From positions 53,158-117,157 of the forward strand of contig NZ_LQQC01000005.1 of the NCBI RefSeq assembly GCF_001584615.1: a stretch of DNA of 64,000 bases, written 5' to 3'. Numbering within the stretch: position 1 is the stretch's first letter; each line of letters begins with the position of its first letter. Below, piece after piece: positions 27,061 to 38,107 of the stretch. The notes under the pieces are model-generated. The model did not search any database. It was not told the DNA's origin and saw only the letters and a list, made by a program, of their open reading frames with translations. This stretch comes from Brevibacterium ravenspurgense. GTDB lineage: Bacteria; Actinomycetota; Actinomycetes; Actinomycetales; Brevibacteriaceae. The translations under genes and the position numbers were made by a program.

Positions 27061-28251
27061 TTACACGACGTTCATTTCTTTGCGGACTTCGCCGGATGCG
27101 AATCTGTCCAGGCTCAGGCCCGAAATGTCGATCAGCGGGGTGCGGTCCAGGTAGAGGTCCGCCATGATTTCGCCGACCGCCGGGCCTTGCAGGAATCCGT
27201 GACCGGAAAAGCCGGTGGCGTACATGAAGCCGTCGACCTGCGAAGACTTGCCGATGAGCGCGTTGTGGTCGGGGGTGACTTCGTAGAGTCCCGCCCAGCC
27301 GCGACGCAGCTGAACATCGTCGAGCATGGGGGTGCGTCGCTCCATGAGTTCGGCGAGCACTTCAAGCCACGCGGGGTCCTGCTGGGTGCTGAAGCCCCAC
27401 GTGTCTTCAACCTCCGGGGCGCCGAACAGCAGTCCGCCTCCTTCAGAATGGAAGTAATAGCTGGTCGAAAAGTCGATGGTGAACGGCAGCCGGCGCGGGT
27501 CGAAGTTCACCGGTTCACTCACCACAATGTGACGGCGCAGCGGTTCAACCGGCAGGCCAATGCCCACGTCGGCACCGATTTTCTTCGACCACGCTCCGGC
27601 CGCGCACACCACGGTGTCAGCGGCAATCGGCCCAGCCGATGTTTCAACACCAGTGATCCGGCGGGAGCCGGGCTCCGCCTCGTCCCCCTCTGCGATGACC
27701 CGGGTGACTTCGACCCCGCGGAGGATCGTGACCCCCAGCCGGCGGGCGTTCTTGGCGTAGCCGGCCACAGCGGCCTCGGGTGTGCAGTGGGCGTCGAAGG
27801 GGTTGAAAGCGCCGGCAACAAGGTCGTCGGTGCGGATGACGGGGTTGAGTTCGCCGCATTCAGCCGGGGAAATCATGCGAGACGACTGACCCAAGGACGC
27901 CTGAAGTTCCACGTTGGCGGCCATCTTTTCGGCATCGGCTTCGTTGTCCAACAGGAACAGGTAGCCGGACTGGACCATGTCGATGTTCTGGCCCATCTGC
28001 TCTTCAAAGCGGCGGAAGATCTCCAAGCTGCGCGCGCCGAGCATGATGTTCGCTTCGTCCGAGAACTGGCAGCGCAGACCACCGGCAGCACGGCTTGTGG
28101 AACCGCCGGCCAGTTCGCCGCGCTCAATGAGCACAATGTCTTCAACACCGGCCTTTGCCAGTTCGTACGCAGTGGCTGTGCCCATGATGCCGCCGCCGAT
28201 GATGACCACGGACGCGGACGTGGGAACAGTCTGGGGAACATTCACATTCAC
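27061..28251 (-). CDS. FAD-dependent amino-acid oxidase (DAO family), probable pipecolate oxidase
   Basis: 396 residues from GTG 28251, supported by GAGGAG 5-6 bases upstream. An N-terminal Rossmann motif VVIIGGGIMGTATAYELA binds FAD, and STSRAAGG with LRCQFSDE follows as in sarcosine-oxidase-like DAO enzymes. Length is that of monomeric sarcosine, pipecolate and glycine oxidases. Downstream lies an ALDH7 enzyme that would use the product of pipecolate oxidation, which makes L-pipecolate the best guess. Sarcosine or another secondary amine remains possible. A divergent LysR gene probably controls it. Confidence 0.75.
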   Translation of the reverse strand: MNVNVPQTVPTSASVVIIGGGIMGTATAYELAKAGVEDIVLIERGELAGGSTSRAAGGLRCQFSDEANIMLGARSLEIFRRFEEQMGQNIDMVQSGYLFLLDNEADAEKMAANVELQASLGQSSRMISPAECGELNPVIRTDDLVAGAFNPFDAHCTPEAAVAGYAKNARRLGVTILRGVEVTRVIAEGDEAEPGSRRITGVETSAGPIAADTVVCAAGAWSKKIGADVGIGLPVEPLRRHIVVSEPVNFDPRRLPFTIDFSTSYYFHSEGGGLLFGAPEVEDTWGFSTQQDPAWLEVLAELMERRTPMLDDVQLRRGWAGLYEVTPDHNALIGKSSQVDGFMYATGFSGHGFLQGPAVGEIMADLYLDRTPLIDISGLSLDRFASGEVRKEMNVV

Positions 28252-28470
28252 GAAAGCTCCTCTCGTCGGGCTGCCGATCAACGCTGATGGCAGCGGGCTG
28301 TTCAACGCTGAACAGTGCCCGAGGGATACGGCGATGAGGTCGACGCTGACCTGTTCGCCGGTGGTCCCAACGGGCCACACCACCATCGTGAACCCACTGA
28401 GCCGTAAGGACAAGCGATATATTTTTAAGCTTCCGTTTAGCTTTGCTGATGAATCGTGTAGCTTGCTCAT

Positions 28471-29637
28471 ATGCAGTGGACGTTGACACAGTTGCGCACC
28501 TTCGTCGCAGTCGCCGAGCAGGGAACAATGGCCGCAGCCGCCACCCGCCTGGGATACACGGCCGGCGCGGTCAGCCAACACATGTCGGCACTCAGCCGAG
28601 CAGTCGGATCACCCGTCGTTTCACCTCGGGGGCGGTCCGTTGTCCTCACGGAAGCCGGGCGGGCACTGCTGCCCCGCGCCCGAGCGGTCGTCGCCGCCGA
28701 ACGCCAAGCCGCCCGAGCCATGCGCGGAGCCTCCGCCGACACGACTGTGACCGTGGGAGTTTTCGGTTCGGCTTCGGTCGCGGCCATGCAGCCGGCTTCG
28801 CAGCAGTTGGAGGGCAAGGGCATTGACGTGCAAACCATCGAAGTTGACGTCGAAGAAATGCAGGAAGCGGTGGCCTCGGGACTGATCGATGTTGGGATCG
28901 GCATCGACTACCTGGACGCGCGCCTGCCCCCGCGCCGTGGAGTGCACATGAAGCCTGTCCGCCGCCAACGGCTGCCCGTGGCCGTCGGCCCCGGCGGCCT
29001 GGCGGCCCTTACCGCCGAAGGGCGCGAGGGAAAGAGCCTTTCCGCTGGGCTCGAGGACGGCCCCAGCATCGACGAAAATCACGAGGTGGATGCAGCTGCT
29101 CACGAAGCCGCACCTGTGGACTCGGGCGGAGTTGGCGACGGGGCTGGCGGCGGGGCTGGCGGGGCTGCCGGCGAGGCTGGCGGGGCTGGCGGCGAGGCTG
29201 ACGATGGAGGTGCCGCCGGAAGCACTCGAGGCGCCGGCGGGTCTCCTGTCGGACTGGGGGTGGCGCCAGGCCGCGGTGATGTTTTCCGCGATCAGGAAAT
29301 CCTGCGGCGCGCACTGGGCCGCGTACCGTGGATTCTGCCGCCGGCTGATTCAACGTGGGGTCGGGCGTTCCGGCTGGCCTGCAGGGAACTCGGCGTTATG
29401 CCCCGCGAGAAGCACCTTGTCACTGACTCCGCGGTGGCACTGGCCATGGCTTCATCAGGGTTGGGCGTCACCTTGGCTACGCCCTACCTGATGCGGATGG
29501 CCCCCGCGAACGTCCACATTCTTCCCAGAACAATCTGCGGCAGCCGCGACATTGTCATCCTCACGTCCACCGATGCGCCGTTGACACCGGCGGCGCGCAC
29601 TGTCGTCGACGTGCTCACCGACGTGTTCAATGCCTGA
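28471..29637 (+). CDS. LysR-family regulator with large effector-domain insertion
   Basis: 388 residues against about 300 for the family. The LysR helix-turn-helix occupies residues 1-60 (LRTFVAVAEQGTMAAAATRLG, then AVSQHMSALSRAV), and a periplasmic-binding-like effector domain follows. Residues of about 190-268 are a Gly/Ala/Glu/Asp-rich insertion, after which conserved effector sequence resumes (WGRAFRLACRELG, SGLGVTLATPYL). It is divergent from the FAD oxidase gene across a 219-base AT-richer region, the usual arrangement for a LysR activator and its target. It probably senses lysine, pipecolate or a related amine. Confidence 0.85.
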   Translation: MQWTLTQLRTFVAVAEQGTMAAAATRLGYTAGAVSQHMSALSRAVGSPVVSPRGRSVVLTEAGRALLPRARAVVAAERQAARAMRGASADTTVTVGVFGSASVAAMQPASQQLEGKGIDVQTIEVDVEEMQEAVASGLIDVGIGIDYLDARLPPRRGVHMKPVRRQRLPVAVGPGGLAALTAEGREGKSLSAGLEDGPSIDENHEVDAAAHEAAPVDSGGVGDGAGGGAGGAAGEAGGAGGEADDGGAAGSTRGAGGSPVGLGVAPGRGDVFRDQEILRRALGRVPWILPPADSTWGRAFRLACRELGVMPREKHLVTDSAVALAMASSGLGVTLATPYLMRMAPANVHILPRTICGSRDIVILTSTDAPLTPAARTVVDVLTDVFNA

Positions 29638-29700
29638 GGCTGGGTTGCCGCGGCAGTCATCCGGGCATGGCGGCGACCAGCCGTCTAGGTGGCACAGACT

Positions 29701-29754
29701 CACGCTTTAATGCAGATTCACGCGCTAATGCGCTGCATTAAAGCGTGAATCTGC
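29701..29754. terminator. Nested, mutually exclusive hairpins between convergent genes
   Basis: CACGCTTTAATGCAG (29701-29715) pairs perfectly with CTGCATTAAAGCGTG (29733-29747). An overlapping pair at 29712-29731 and 29735-29754 shares the same 3' strand with two mismatches. The structure lies behind LysR (+) and the TPP enzyme (-). The rest of the gap to 29892 is GC-rich low-complexity DNA. Confidence 0.65.
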
Positions 29755-29892
29755 ATTTGCGCGTGAGAACGCGCCGGCGGACGGGCCGCACGGCGCCGGG
29801 CCGCGCCTACCGCCGGGCCGGGCTGGACGCCGGGCCTCGCCGACCGCCGGGAGAACGCCCCCGCGGACGGGCCGGGCGAACACCCCCGCCGC

Positions 29893-31695
29893 TCAGTAGC
29901 CTTCCGTTACGACTTCGATGAACCGCAGACCCGGGGCCGAGGCGAACTCGGCAAGGGCCGCATCGAACTCTTCCGGTGTGCTCACCTTGGCGGTGCGGGC
30001 CCCGTAGGCCGCTCCGAGTGCGGCGAAATCGGGGTTGTCCAGACTGGTGAAGACGGGGCGGCCCGGGTATTCGCGCTCTTGGTGCATGTGGATGGTGCCG
30101 TAGAGCGAATTGTTGACCACGATCACCAGCACGTCGAGGTTGTTGGCGGCCATCGTGGCGAGCTCTTGGCCGTTCATCATGAAGCAGCCGTCACCGGCAA
30201 ACGTCACAACTGTCCGATCGCGGTGCTCCAAGGCGGCCGCGAGCGCTGCCGGGATTCCGTAGCCCATCGACCCGGACTGCGAAGCAATGTGCGAGGGGAA
30301 GGTCGAGTAGGTGCGGTTCTTCTGCACCCAAGCCGTGTAGTTCCCGGCGCCGTTGGTGATGATGGTTTCCGCGTCGAACCGGGCGTTGAACTTCTGCATG
30401 AACGGCCCACCCAGGGAGGTCTGCAGGTTCCGCTCGATGTAGCCGGCCCAATCGTCGTGCAGCTTCTTCTGCCAGGCCCGACGGGCATCGGCGAGCGCGG
30501 AATCTCCGGCTCCCCCGCCAGCCGCGCCACCGTCACCCGAACCACCAGCACCAGCCGAACCACCCGCACCAGCCGAAGCACCACCCTCGTGTTCAACCAG
30601 CGCGCGCATGAACTCCAGTGGGCTGGCGGCAGTCCCAACATGAGCGGGGAAGAACCGGCCGATGACGTTCGGATCGGGGTACACGTGGATGACGCCAGGC
30701 CCAGCCTGGCCATTGGCCGCGCCGCCACGGTAGTTTTCCCATTCCTCCCCCGTGTTGGGATCAGGGCGGGAGCCGAGGAAGAAGATGACATCCGCCTCGT
30801 CAGCGTTGTTTTCCAACACTGACCTGCCGAACTCAAAAGTTCCCGCGTAGGCGGGGGACGAATTGTCCACCAGGTGCATCCGCCTGTGCGCGGCTGCCAG
30901 CGCAATCCCATTGCGCTCGCAGTAGTCGGTGACAAGCGGGCCAAGCTCCGGCGCGTAGCCGGTGGAACCGAGGATGATGAGCGGCTTTTCGGCCTCACTC
31001 AGCAGGCGGTGGGCTTCCTGCACCGAGTGCGCATCAGGCAGCACGGGCGCGGGCATGGTGCGTGATTTCAGCGGGGCGTCGGTCTGTTCGACCAGCATGT
31101 CTTCGGGCAGCACAACAACCACCGGACCGGGCTCGCCGGATACCGCGGCATTGAGCGCGCGAACCGTGAGTTCGGGAACCCGCTCGACCGTGTTGATTTC
31201 GATGACTTCCTTGGCCAATTCGCCGAACATCTGTCGGTAGTTGACCTCTTGGAAGGATTCGCGGTGCTGGTGATCGCGTGGAATCTGGCCGATGAACAGC
31301 ACCATGGGGCTGGCGTCCTGCTTGGCCACGTGCACGCCGATGCTGGCATTGGTGGCCCCCGGTCCGCGGGTGACCATGCAGATGCCAGGTTCGCCAGTGA
31401 GAGCACCGTGGGCGGCTGCGGCCATTGCGGCGCCGCCTTCTTGCCGGGTGACGATGATTTCAATGTCGTCGGTGTGGTCGTACAGCCCGTCGATCACCGA
31501 CAGGTAGCTTTCGCCCGGCACCCCGAACACGCGCGTCACACCGCTGGCCACCAGCTGTTCGACGAGCGCGTGCCCGCCTTCGCGGACCGCGCAGTCGAGG
31601 GGACTTTCGTGTTCTCCCGCGCACGAGGCGGGGTCATGGTGAACTTCCGTGCTCAGGCTGGTCTGGACTGCTGTCGCGGACGGTTTGGCTGACAC
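29893..31695 (-). CDS. Thiamine-diphosphate-dependent enzyme, acetolactate-synthase-like
   Basis: 600 residues with the three domains of the decarboxylase/synthase superfamily. The Pyr domain has the activating Glu86 in VTRQEGGAAMAA, followed by a central FAD/NAD-type domain and a PP domain with GDGCFMMNGQEL and VNN binding ThDP-Mg. About 25 Gly/Ala/Ser residues are inserted between the central and PP domains (encoded near 30500-30580). It stands alone without a small regulatory subunit, so it is unlikely to be the biosynthetic IlvB. Family relatives include glyoxylate carboligase, sulfoacetaldehyde acetyltransferase and catabolic acetolactate synthases. Substrate not assignable. GTG 31695 is the tentative start. 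Confidence 0.85.
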   Translation of the reverse strand: MSAKPSATAVQTSLSTEVHHDPASCAGEHESPLDCAVREGGHALVEQLVASGVTRVFGVPGESYLSVIDGLYDHTDDIEIIVTRQEGGAAMAAAAHGALTGEPGICMVTRGPGATNASIGVHVAKQDASPMVLFIGQIPRDHQHRESFQEVNYRQMFGELAKEVIEINTVERVPELTVRALNAAVSGEPGPVVVVLPEDMLVEQTDAPLKSRTMPAPVLPDAHSVQEAHRLLSEAEKPLIILGSTGYAPELGPLVTDYCERNGIALAAAHRRMHLVDNSSPAYAGTFEFGRSVLENNADEADVIFFLGSRPDPNTGEEWENYRGGAANGQAGPGVIHVYPDPNVIGRFFPAHVGTAASPLEFMRALVEHEGGASAGAGGSAGAGGSGDGGAAGGGAGDSALADARRAWQKKLHDDWAGYIERNLQTSLGGPFMQKFNARFDAETIITNGAGNYTAWVQKNRTYSTFPSHIASQSGSMGYGIPAALAAALEHRDRTVVTFAGDGCFMMNGQELATMAANNLDVLVIVVNNSLYGTIHMHQEREYPGRPVFTSLDNPDFAALGAAYGARTAKVSTPEEFDAALAEFASAPGLRFIEVVTEGY

Positions 31696-31828
31696 TCTCT
31701 GCTGCCCCCTTGCAGTGGATCGTGGTTGATGTCTGGCTCTACCCTAAGCCCAGATCAGCGCCCAGAACAGGGCTGTGCGCTCGCGGTGCTGGACGGCTGC
31801 GCTCAGCACGGCGGGCGCACGGGTCTGA

Positions 31829-32467
31829 TCAGTGAATCGCTTCAGCGATAGGAGTGTCGCCGTCGTCGAAGTTGATCGTGCGGCCGATGGTGTTGTCGTC
31901 CTCGACCGCGGCCGCGATGACCTGTGCGACGTTTTCGCGCGAAACCTCGCTGCCCTTTCCGTCAACGGTGATCGTGCCGCTGCCAGGTTCGAGCGTAAGC
32001 AGGCTGGGTCCGAGGATCGTCCAGTCGAGATCCGTCCCGCGCAGGTGTTCATCCGCGATGCTCTTGGCTTCCGCGTACTGCCAGAAGCTGTCGTCAGGGT
32101 CCACACCGTGATCGCGGCTGGCGTTGAAGTAGGAGACCATCACGTAGCGCTTGGCGCCTGCCTGCTGGGCGGCGTCCATAGAGCGGATCGCAGCATCCTG
32201 GTCGACTGCCTTGGTGCGGGCCGGGTTTCCTCCACCTGCACCCGCGGACCAGACGACCGCATCCTGTCCTTCAAGCAGCTGGGCCAGCTGAGCGGTGTCG
32301 AGCTGTTCAATATCAGCGACCTTCGGGGTCGCGCCGGTTTTGGCGACGTCGGCTTCGTGGTCGGGGTTGCGGAACACCGACGTGACCTCGTGGCCTGCCT
32401 TGACCAGCAGGGGTGCTGCCATCAGGGCGATTTTTCCGTGTCCGCCGATGATCGTAATGCGTGACAT
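31829..32467 (-). CDS. NAD(P)-binding SDR-like oxidoreductase
   Basis: 212 residues of the atypical short-chain dehydrogenase type. The Rossmann motif ITIIGGHGKIALMAA is at the N-terminus, then DAVVWSAGAGGG, YVMVSYFNAS and the C-terminal VAQVIAAAVED. GGHGKIA is the usual pattern of NAD(P)H-binding YwnB/YhfK-like proteins, which lack a full catalytic triad. ATG 32467 has GAGGAGG upstream. It is a single gene; the physiological reaction is unknown. Confidence 0.85.
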   Translation of the reverse strand: MSRITIIGGHGKIALMAAPLLVKAGHEVTSVFRNPDHEADVAKTGATPKVADIEQLDTAQLAQLLEGQDAVVWSAGAGGGNPARTKAVDQDAAIRSMDAAQQAGAKRYVMVSYFNASRDHGVDPDDSFWQYAEAKSIADEHLRGTDLDWTILGPSLLTLEPGSGTITVDGKGSEVSRENVAQVIAAAVEDDNTIGRTINFDDGDTPIAEAIH

Positions 32468-32616
32468 GAGACCTCCTCAGATCGTGGGCGTCGCGTACAG
32501 CACGACATCCAGGCGGCTTATTCCATCCGCTGCGGTCTGACGGGAAAACGCCCGGGCTAACGAGGTGCCTGCCGGCCGCCACTGAGCAGTCACCACCGCT
32601 TAGCGGTGACTGTGCC

Positions 32617-35600
32617 TTAAGCGCTGCCCTCTCCGAACAGCTCCCGCAGGTCATCCGCGGAGATTCCGCGGGCAAAGCCAGCACCGCCGTCCATGAGCGA
32701 ATCAAACAGCCGCGCCTTGCGCTGCTGCAGGTCGACAACCTTCTCTTCGATCGTCCCCTGCGCCACCAGGCGGTAGACCATGACCTTTTTGTCCTGCCCA
32801 ATGCGGTGAGCACGGTCGACCGCCTGCGCTTCGGCTGCCGGGTTCCACCACGGGTCCATGATGAACACGTAGTCAGCGGCCGTAAGCGTAAGCCCGGCAC
32901 CTCCGGCTTTGAGCGATATGAGGAACACCGGCGCCCTGCCTTCCTGGAACGCCGTCACCAAATCCGCTCGTTCGCTCATGGGAACCGAGCCGTCCAGATA
33001 CAGGTGGGCGGCGCCTCGGGAAGTGAGTTCGTCCGAAATGCGCTGCAGGAACGACGTGAACTGGCTGAACACGATCACCCGGTGGCCCTCGTCGATCACC
33101 CGGCCCAAGGATTCAAGGAGCGTCTGCATTTTCGACGATTCGATCGACGAATTGCTGCCGCCTTCGACGATTGCTGGGTCGAGCGCCATCATCCGCAGCA
33201 GCGTGAGCGACCGGAAAACTGTCATCCGGTTGCCGTCAACATCCATGTCGTCCAACAGCCGCAGAACCTTTTTGCGCTCCCGCTGCAGAAGCGTGTTGTA
33301 CGCCTTGGCGTGTGCGGGAGTGAGTTCGACGCTGATGATCGACTCCTGCTTTTCCGGGAGGTCTTTCGCCACGAGCTCCTTGGTGCGCCGCAGCATGAAA
33401 GGCCGCACCGTCTGCCGCAGCAGAAGCATGCGCTCTGGGGCTTCACCGGATTCGATCGGCTTGGCGAACTCCTCGTTGAACCGCCGGTAGGGCCCCACGA
33501 GCCCCGGCACCGCAATCCGCAGCAGCGACCAGAAATCAGCGAGCGCATTTTCCATGGGCGTACCCGTGATGACCAGGCGAAACGGTGCCTGAATCTTTGA
33601 GGCCGCCCCAAAGCCCTTGGACTGCCGGTTCTTAATGGCCTGCGCTTCGTCGAACACCGCACCGGCCCACGGCAGCTTTGTGTATTCTTCGGAATCGCGC
33701 CGCATGATGGTGTAGGACGTGACAATGACATCCGCGCCGCTGCGCGCTTCTTCCAGCGGAGTTCCGCGTTTCTTGCTGGTCTGGCTGACCACCCGCACGT
33801 CGAGCCCGGGCGTGAACCGGGCGGCTTCCGCCTGCCACACGCCCACAACCGACGACGGCGCCACCACCAGGAACGGGGCCGAGATGCCGGCCCTGTCATC
33901 TGCTTCTGCCGGGTGGTCTGTGCCTGCCGGGGCCGAGGTGCCGGCAGGGGTCTCTGCCACCGCACCCGCCGCGGTTTCGCGGGCGTGGGCAATGAGCGCG
34001 AGCGTTTGAATGGTTTTGCCCAAGCCCATGTCATCAGCGAGGATTCCGCCGAGACCAGCCCCGTACAAGAAGCTCAGCCACTGGAAGCCTTCGCGCTGGT
34101 AATCGCGCAGTGTGGCTTTCAGCCCCGCAGGCAGCGGGGCGGTCGGAAGTTCGTCCACTTGGGCGAGCGCGCGAATGCGCTCAAACCATTCAGTGTCGCC
34201 TTCAATGGTGTCCGCGATGTCTTCGAGCGCTTTGAACTGACCCACCTGGTGTTTGTCGATGCGCTGTTTGGTGGGCGACCATTCCTGCAGGACCGTTGCT
34301 TCGCGGATGAGGTCGCGCAGCTTGTCGAATACCGGGTGGTCCAATTTGAGGTAGGACTTATCCGGCATGAGCACCGCGTCTTGTCCGCGGGCGAGCGCCG
34401 TGAACACCGTGGCGAAGGGAAGTTCGCGATCGCCCACGTGCACTGACATGGCGAGGTCGAACCAGTCGTTGCGCTCATTGACGACCGCACTGACATTCGG
34501 TGTTCCCTCAATGTGCACGTAGTCGGGCCGTGTGCCGAAAACCGACACCTCGATGAGCGGCGATTCTTCCAGCTGCGGCAGAACTTCGGCCGTGAACTGA
34601 GCGGCTTCAACACCGTCAAAAGACAACGTGTCTTCGCGCGCCTGATCGGGCCACTGCCGGTGGACTTCCATGAGGATGTCGCGTTCAGCCTCGATATTGC
34701 GCTGCCCGCTGGCACCGGCACCTCTGATACCGGCACCTCTGATACCGGCACCTCCGCTGCCGGCAGGTGGGTTGAGCGGCAGACGCCGATTGGGCATCCG
34801 ATACCGCCACTGCCACGAAAGGTCGACGTGATCGCCGGTGAAAGAGGCCGTGAGGTTCAGCTGCGGGGTTGTCGAGTCCGGCAGTTCCACCGATGAATCC
34901 GTGCTCACTACGGCAGCCGACTGGCTCAGCACGGTCAGACCCTCATCGAAGAACTCCTGCCGATCCTCAGCGGGCACACTGAAGCCGTCGGACAGCAGCA
35001 GCCTCTGCAGGCCTTCGTGCGCCGGGCGATCCAAACGCGCAATGCGAACGTGAACTCCAGTACCGACCGCAGCACCGGACCCATCGCCGCCCGCCGCATG
35101 CTCGGAGTCACCGGGAAGAACAATGTCGGCAAGCGCGTACGGTCCTAAGAACTTGGGCCTCCGGACGGGTTCACCGTCAATGCTGAGGGCGGGTGTCAGC
35201 TGCAGCCCGCCGTGTGCCCGCGTTCCCTCCGCGCTGGCAATGGAGAACTCAGCCGACGCCGTGTCGCCCCACTGAACCGATTCAATCGGCGCCAGCCCAA
35301 TGAACTCGACCCCCATCTGTTGGGCGCGCTCCAGCAGTTCCCACATGAGCCTGCTGCCGGTGTCGGCCAGATCGATGTGATCTTCCCGCATGGCCCGGCC
35401 CACACCTTCGGACAGGTGCAGACGGTAGATCTGCCCCAGAATTGTGGCCTGTTCGGGGTCGAGCCCAGGATCACCGCCGGACATAAGCGAGCGCCAGGTC
35501 AGCCCGCCTTTGATCCAGGCATCGCGCTGGCCGCGCCGCATAGGGCGGATGACCAGCTGCACATTGGGGTCCAGGGCATCCTCGGCAGACACCGAGGTCC

Positions 35601-36429
35601 CGCCCCCAGCCCGCTGGTCGAACCAGCTGATGCGCCGCTGCAGCTCAAAGGCAATCGCCAGGCCGCCGCGCGCCGGAACGTCCGGCGCTTGGAGGAACCG
35701 CAGGGCCTGCCGCCAGGCCGGTTCGGGTGCGCGCACGGGGTCTTCGGTCGGCAGGTCGGTAAACAGAAGGTCGGGGTCGACTTCCCCGCCGTCCTCAGCA
35801 AGAACTGGTTCTTCTCCCCAGGCTCCCGAGGTGGAATCACCTGCCGCTGCCCGCTGGGCTCCGCTGAAACCCGTGGGCCAGCCGACGGGGTTTTCGCACG
35901 CCGGAGTGGTGCGCCGATCATGTGGAACGGGGGCCAGCTGGCGAATGGGAACGTCAAGTTCGTCAATGTGTCCCGTGGACTTTTCGACACAGTCCGCGAC
36001 GAAGCTCAGGTCAGCACTCGCCAATGGCGACAGGTGGCCCACTCCCCCAAACTTCTGGACGCTGGCCAGCGAAGTAGTCCAGCGCAGAAGCGCTGCCGCG
36101 TGTTTGCAGTCCCTGCCCACTGGGCAGGTGCACATGCACGCTGTGGGAGTGAACCACTGGAGTTCTTCAGCCCGGCTGCGTGCAGGCATGGGCAAATCCA
36201 AAAGGTCGAGCTCGCGGGGAGCAGAAGCCCCCGCGAGCTCGACGTGTACGGAATAGGAATCAGTGCCGACAACCTCGGCTTCGATCACGCTGTCGTCGGC
36301 AAACCACGACACCGCTGCCAAGCGCTGTTCCTGCGCGTAGGCAATACCGCGGTTGAGCGCACCGGAATCGAAGCGTGAGGTCAGGTCCCGGTAGGCAACA
36401 GCGGGCAGCAACAGGCGCGGTGTTCGCAT
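32617..36429 (-). CDS. Snf2-family DNA helicase with SWIM zinc finger
   Basis: 1270 residues. A SWIM zinc finger ([13 protein letters not shown], about residues 100-112) is followed by a long bacterial Snf2-specific middle region. The ATPase core then shows motif I DDMGLGKT (about 800), motif II FDEAQ (about 926), motif [10 protein letters not shown], and the C-terminal VFSQF and [11 protein letters not shown] motifs (from about 1120). It is expected to translocate on double-stranded DNA, acting in repair or transcription-complex removal. Low-complexity inserts occur between helicase motifs I and II and near residue 570 (GAGIRGAG repeats). It starts 35 bases behind the AGCS symporter gene on the same strand. 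Confidence 0.92.
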   Translation of the reverse strand: MRTPRLLLPAVAYRDLTSRFDSGALNRGIAYAQEQRLAAVSWFADDSVIEAEVVGTDSYSVHVELAGASAPRELDLLDLPMPARSRAEELQWFTPTACMCTCPVGRDCKHAAALLRWTTSLASVQKFGGVGHLSPLASADLSFVADCVEKSTGHIDELDVPIRQLAPVPHDRRTTPACENPVGWPTGFSGAQRAAAGDSTSGAWGEEPVLAEDGGEVDPDLLFTDLPTEDPVRAPEPAWRQALRFLQAPDVPARGGLAIAFELQRRISWFDQRAGGGTSVSAEDALDPNVQLVIRPMRRGQRDAWIKGGLTWRSLMSGGDPGLDPEQATILGQIYRLHLSEGVGRAMREDHIDLADTGSRLMWELLERAQQMGVEFIGLAPIESVQWGDTASAEFSIASAEGTRAHGGLQLTPALSIDGEPVRRPKFLGPYALADIVLPGDSEHAAGGDGSGAAVGTGVHVRIARLDRPAHEGLQRLLLSDGFSVPAEDRQEFFDEGLTVLSQSAAVVSTDSSVELPDSTTPQLNLTASFTGDHVDLSWQWRYRMPNRRLPLNPPAGSGGAGIRGAGIRGAGASGQRNIEAERDILMEVHRQWPDQAREDTLSFDGVEAAQFTAEVLPQLEESPLIEVSVFGTRPDYVHIEGTPNVSAVVNERNDWFDLAMSVHVGDRELPFATVFTALARGQDAVLMPDKSYLKLDHPVFDKLRDLIREATVLQEWSPTKQRIDKHQVGQFKALEDIADTIEGDTEWFERIRALAQVDELPTAPLPAGLKATLRDYQREGFQWLSFLYGAGLGGILADDMGLGKTIQTLALIAHARETAAGAVAETPAGTSAPAGTDHPAEADDRAGISAPFLVVAPSSVVGVWQAEAARFTPGLDVRVVSQTSKKRGTPLEEARSGADVIVTSYTIMRRDSEEYTKLPWAGAVFDEAQAIKNRQSKGFGAASKIQAPFRLVITGTPMENALADFWSLLRIAVPGLVGPYRRFNEEFAKPIESGEAPERMLLLRQTVRPFMLRRTKELVAKDLPEKQESIISVELTPAHAKAYNTLLQRERKKVLRLLDDMDVDGNRMTVFRSLTLLRMMALDPAIVEGGSNSSIESSKMQTLLESLGRVIDEGHRVIVFSQFTSFLQRISDELTSRGAAHLYLDGSVPMSERADLVTAFQEGRAPVFLISLKAGGAGLTLTAADYVFIMDPWWNPAAEAQAVDRAHRIGQDKKVMVYRLVAQGTIEEKVVDLQQRKARLFDSLMDGGAGFARGISADDLRELFGEGSA

Positions 36430-36463
36430 GAACCCATCATGTCACTGCCCACTGACACGTGGT

Positions 36464-37939
36464 TCACTCGCGCGACGAACCTACGCGGTTGCCCGCCTTC
36501 CATTCGGCCCAACCCGGCTGGTCGGCCATGAAGGCTTCGATTTCTTCCTTCGAAGCGACCAGCTTGGGGTCGTGCTTGAGGTAGTGGCGGGTTTCGCGGG
36601 CAATGAGACCCGACAGGATCAGGATGCCAACAAGGTTCGGCAGAGCCATGAGGCCGTTGGCTACGTCCGCGAAGTTCCACACGACCTCGAGCTCCGTGGT
36701 GCAGCCGACGAACACGACCAGCGAGAAGAAGATGCGGAACGGAACAACCGCGCGGCGGCCGAACAGGCGCTCAAGGTTGCGCTCGCCGTAGTAGGACCAG
36801 CCGAGGATGGTCGAGAAGGCGAACAGAACCAGGCCGACCGTGACGATCCAATGACCCCACTGGCCGGGCAGACCGAAGGTGAAGGCCTCACCGGTCATGA
36901 GCGATGCCGAGATCTGCTCACCGGCTTCGTCTGTTGCCTTCCACACGCCGGTGGTGATGATGACCAGACCGGTGAAGGTCACAACGATGATCGTGTCGAT
37001 AAAGGTCTGGGTCATCGAAACCAGACCCTGACGCACCGGGTGCGTCGTCTTGGCGGCAGCGGCGGCAATCGGAGCCGAACCCAGACCGGATTCGTTCGAG
37101 AACAGACCGCGGGCAACACCCATCTGGATGACAACCAGGATGACCGAACCAGCAAAGCCGCCTGCGGCAGCGGTACCGGAGAAGGCACCTCGGAAGATTT
37201 CACCGAAAGCAGCCGGGACACCCGAAATGTTCGCAATGAGGATGTAGATGGCAGCACCGACGTAGAAGACGATCATGACCGGCACGAGAGCCGAGGTGAC
37301 CGAACCGATCGAGCGAATGCCGCCGACCAGAACAACCAGGGCCAGAACGGTCAGAACCAGACCGGTGACCCAGGTGGGCACGTGCCAAGAGTTCTCAACG
37401 TTCGAGGCGATCGAGTTGCCCTGCGTGAGGTTGCCGATGCCGAAGCAGGCAACCGCGGCGAAGATGGCAAACGACAGGCCGAGAACCTTGCCCACCGGAC
37501 CCTTGATGCCGCGCTCCAGGTAGTACTGGGGGCCACCGCTCTTCTCACCGGCGGTGTCAGTCGTGCGGAAGCGCACCGCGAGGAACGCTTCGGCGTACTT
37601 GGTAACCATGCCGACCAAGCCGGTTATCCACATCCAGAACAGAGCACCGGGGCCACCAATGCTCAGGGCCGTTGCAACACCGACGATGTTGCCCGTGCCG
37701 ACGGTTGCCGCAAGCGCGGTGGTCAACGCCTGGAACTGCGAAATATCGCCTTCCTCTTCGCCCTTGTCGCGACGCTTGATCAGACCCAGGTTCATAGCCG
37801 GGATCAGCTTGACGAACTGCAGACCACCCAGGCGGATGGTCAGGTACAGACCGGTGCCGAGCAGCAGGGGAATGAGCAGGAAGGGTCCCCAGATAACGCC
37901 GCTGATGGCAACCAGCGCGTTGTTGATCGATTCGACCAT
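36464..37939 (-). CDS. Sodium:alanine/glycine symporter (AGCS family)
   Basis: 491 residues and about 11 membrane helices. The AGCS signature lies in [17 protein letters not shown] and [14 protein letters not shown] near the N-terminus, and [17 protein letters not shown] in the second half. It imports alanine or glycine with Na+. ATG 37939 has GGAGAAAA upstream. The gene is upstream of the Snf2 helicase with a 34-base gap; the linkage is probably accidental. No attenuator or glycine riboswitch is evident in the leader. Confidence 0.92.
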   Translation of the reverse strand: MVESINNALVAISGVIWGPFLLIPLLLGTGLYLTIRLGGLQFVKLIPAMNLGLIKRRDKGEEEGDISQFQALTTALAATVGTGNIVGVATALSIGGPGALFWMWITGLVGMVTKYAEAFLAVRFRTTDTAGEKSGGPQYYLERGIKGPVGKVLGLSFAIFAAVACFGIGNLTQGNSIASNVENSWHVPTWVTGLVLTVLALVVLVGGIRSIGSVTSALVPVMIVFYVGAAIYILIANISGVPAAFGEIFRGAFSGTAAAGGFAGSVILVVIQMGVARGLFSNESGLGSAPIAAAAAKTTHPVRQGLVSMTQTFIDTIIVVTFTGLVIITTGVWKATDEAGEQISASLMTGEAFTFGLPGQWGHWIVTVGLVLFAFSTILGWSYYGERNLERLFGRRAVVPFRIFFSLVVFVGCTTELEVVWNFADVANGLMALPNLVGILILSGLIARETRHYLKHDPKLVASKEEIEAFMADQPGWAEWKAGNRVGSSRE

Positions 37940-38107
37940 CGTTTTCTCCGTGAGTATGTGTGTTTTCTGAGCATTTGCTCGGAATGGAATGCCAGAACCT
38001 TACATCTTGTGACGCAAACCACCAAAAATGTGCGCGGTGGGTCACACACTGCGCTCTGCGACTCAGTCGCTGAAGTCATGTCAGACCCCCCGACTATGGT
38101 TAGGGCC

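Noticed and set aside
29893..31695. Biosynthetic acetolactate synthase IlvB
   Set aside because: No ilvN or ilvC neighbours, and the sequence fits other members of the superfamily equally well.
37940..38107. Glycine riboswitch in front of the AGCS symporter
   Set aside because: The leader has no recognisable aptamer core and is short. An Infernal search would be needed to exclude a divergent form.
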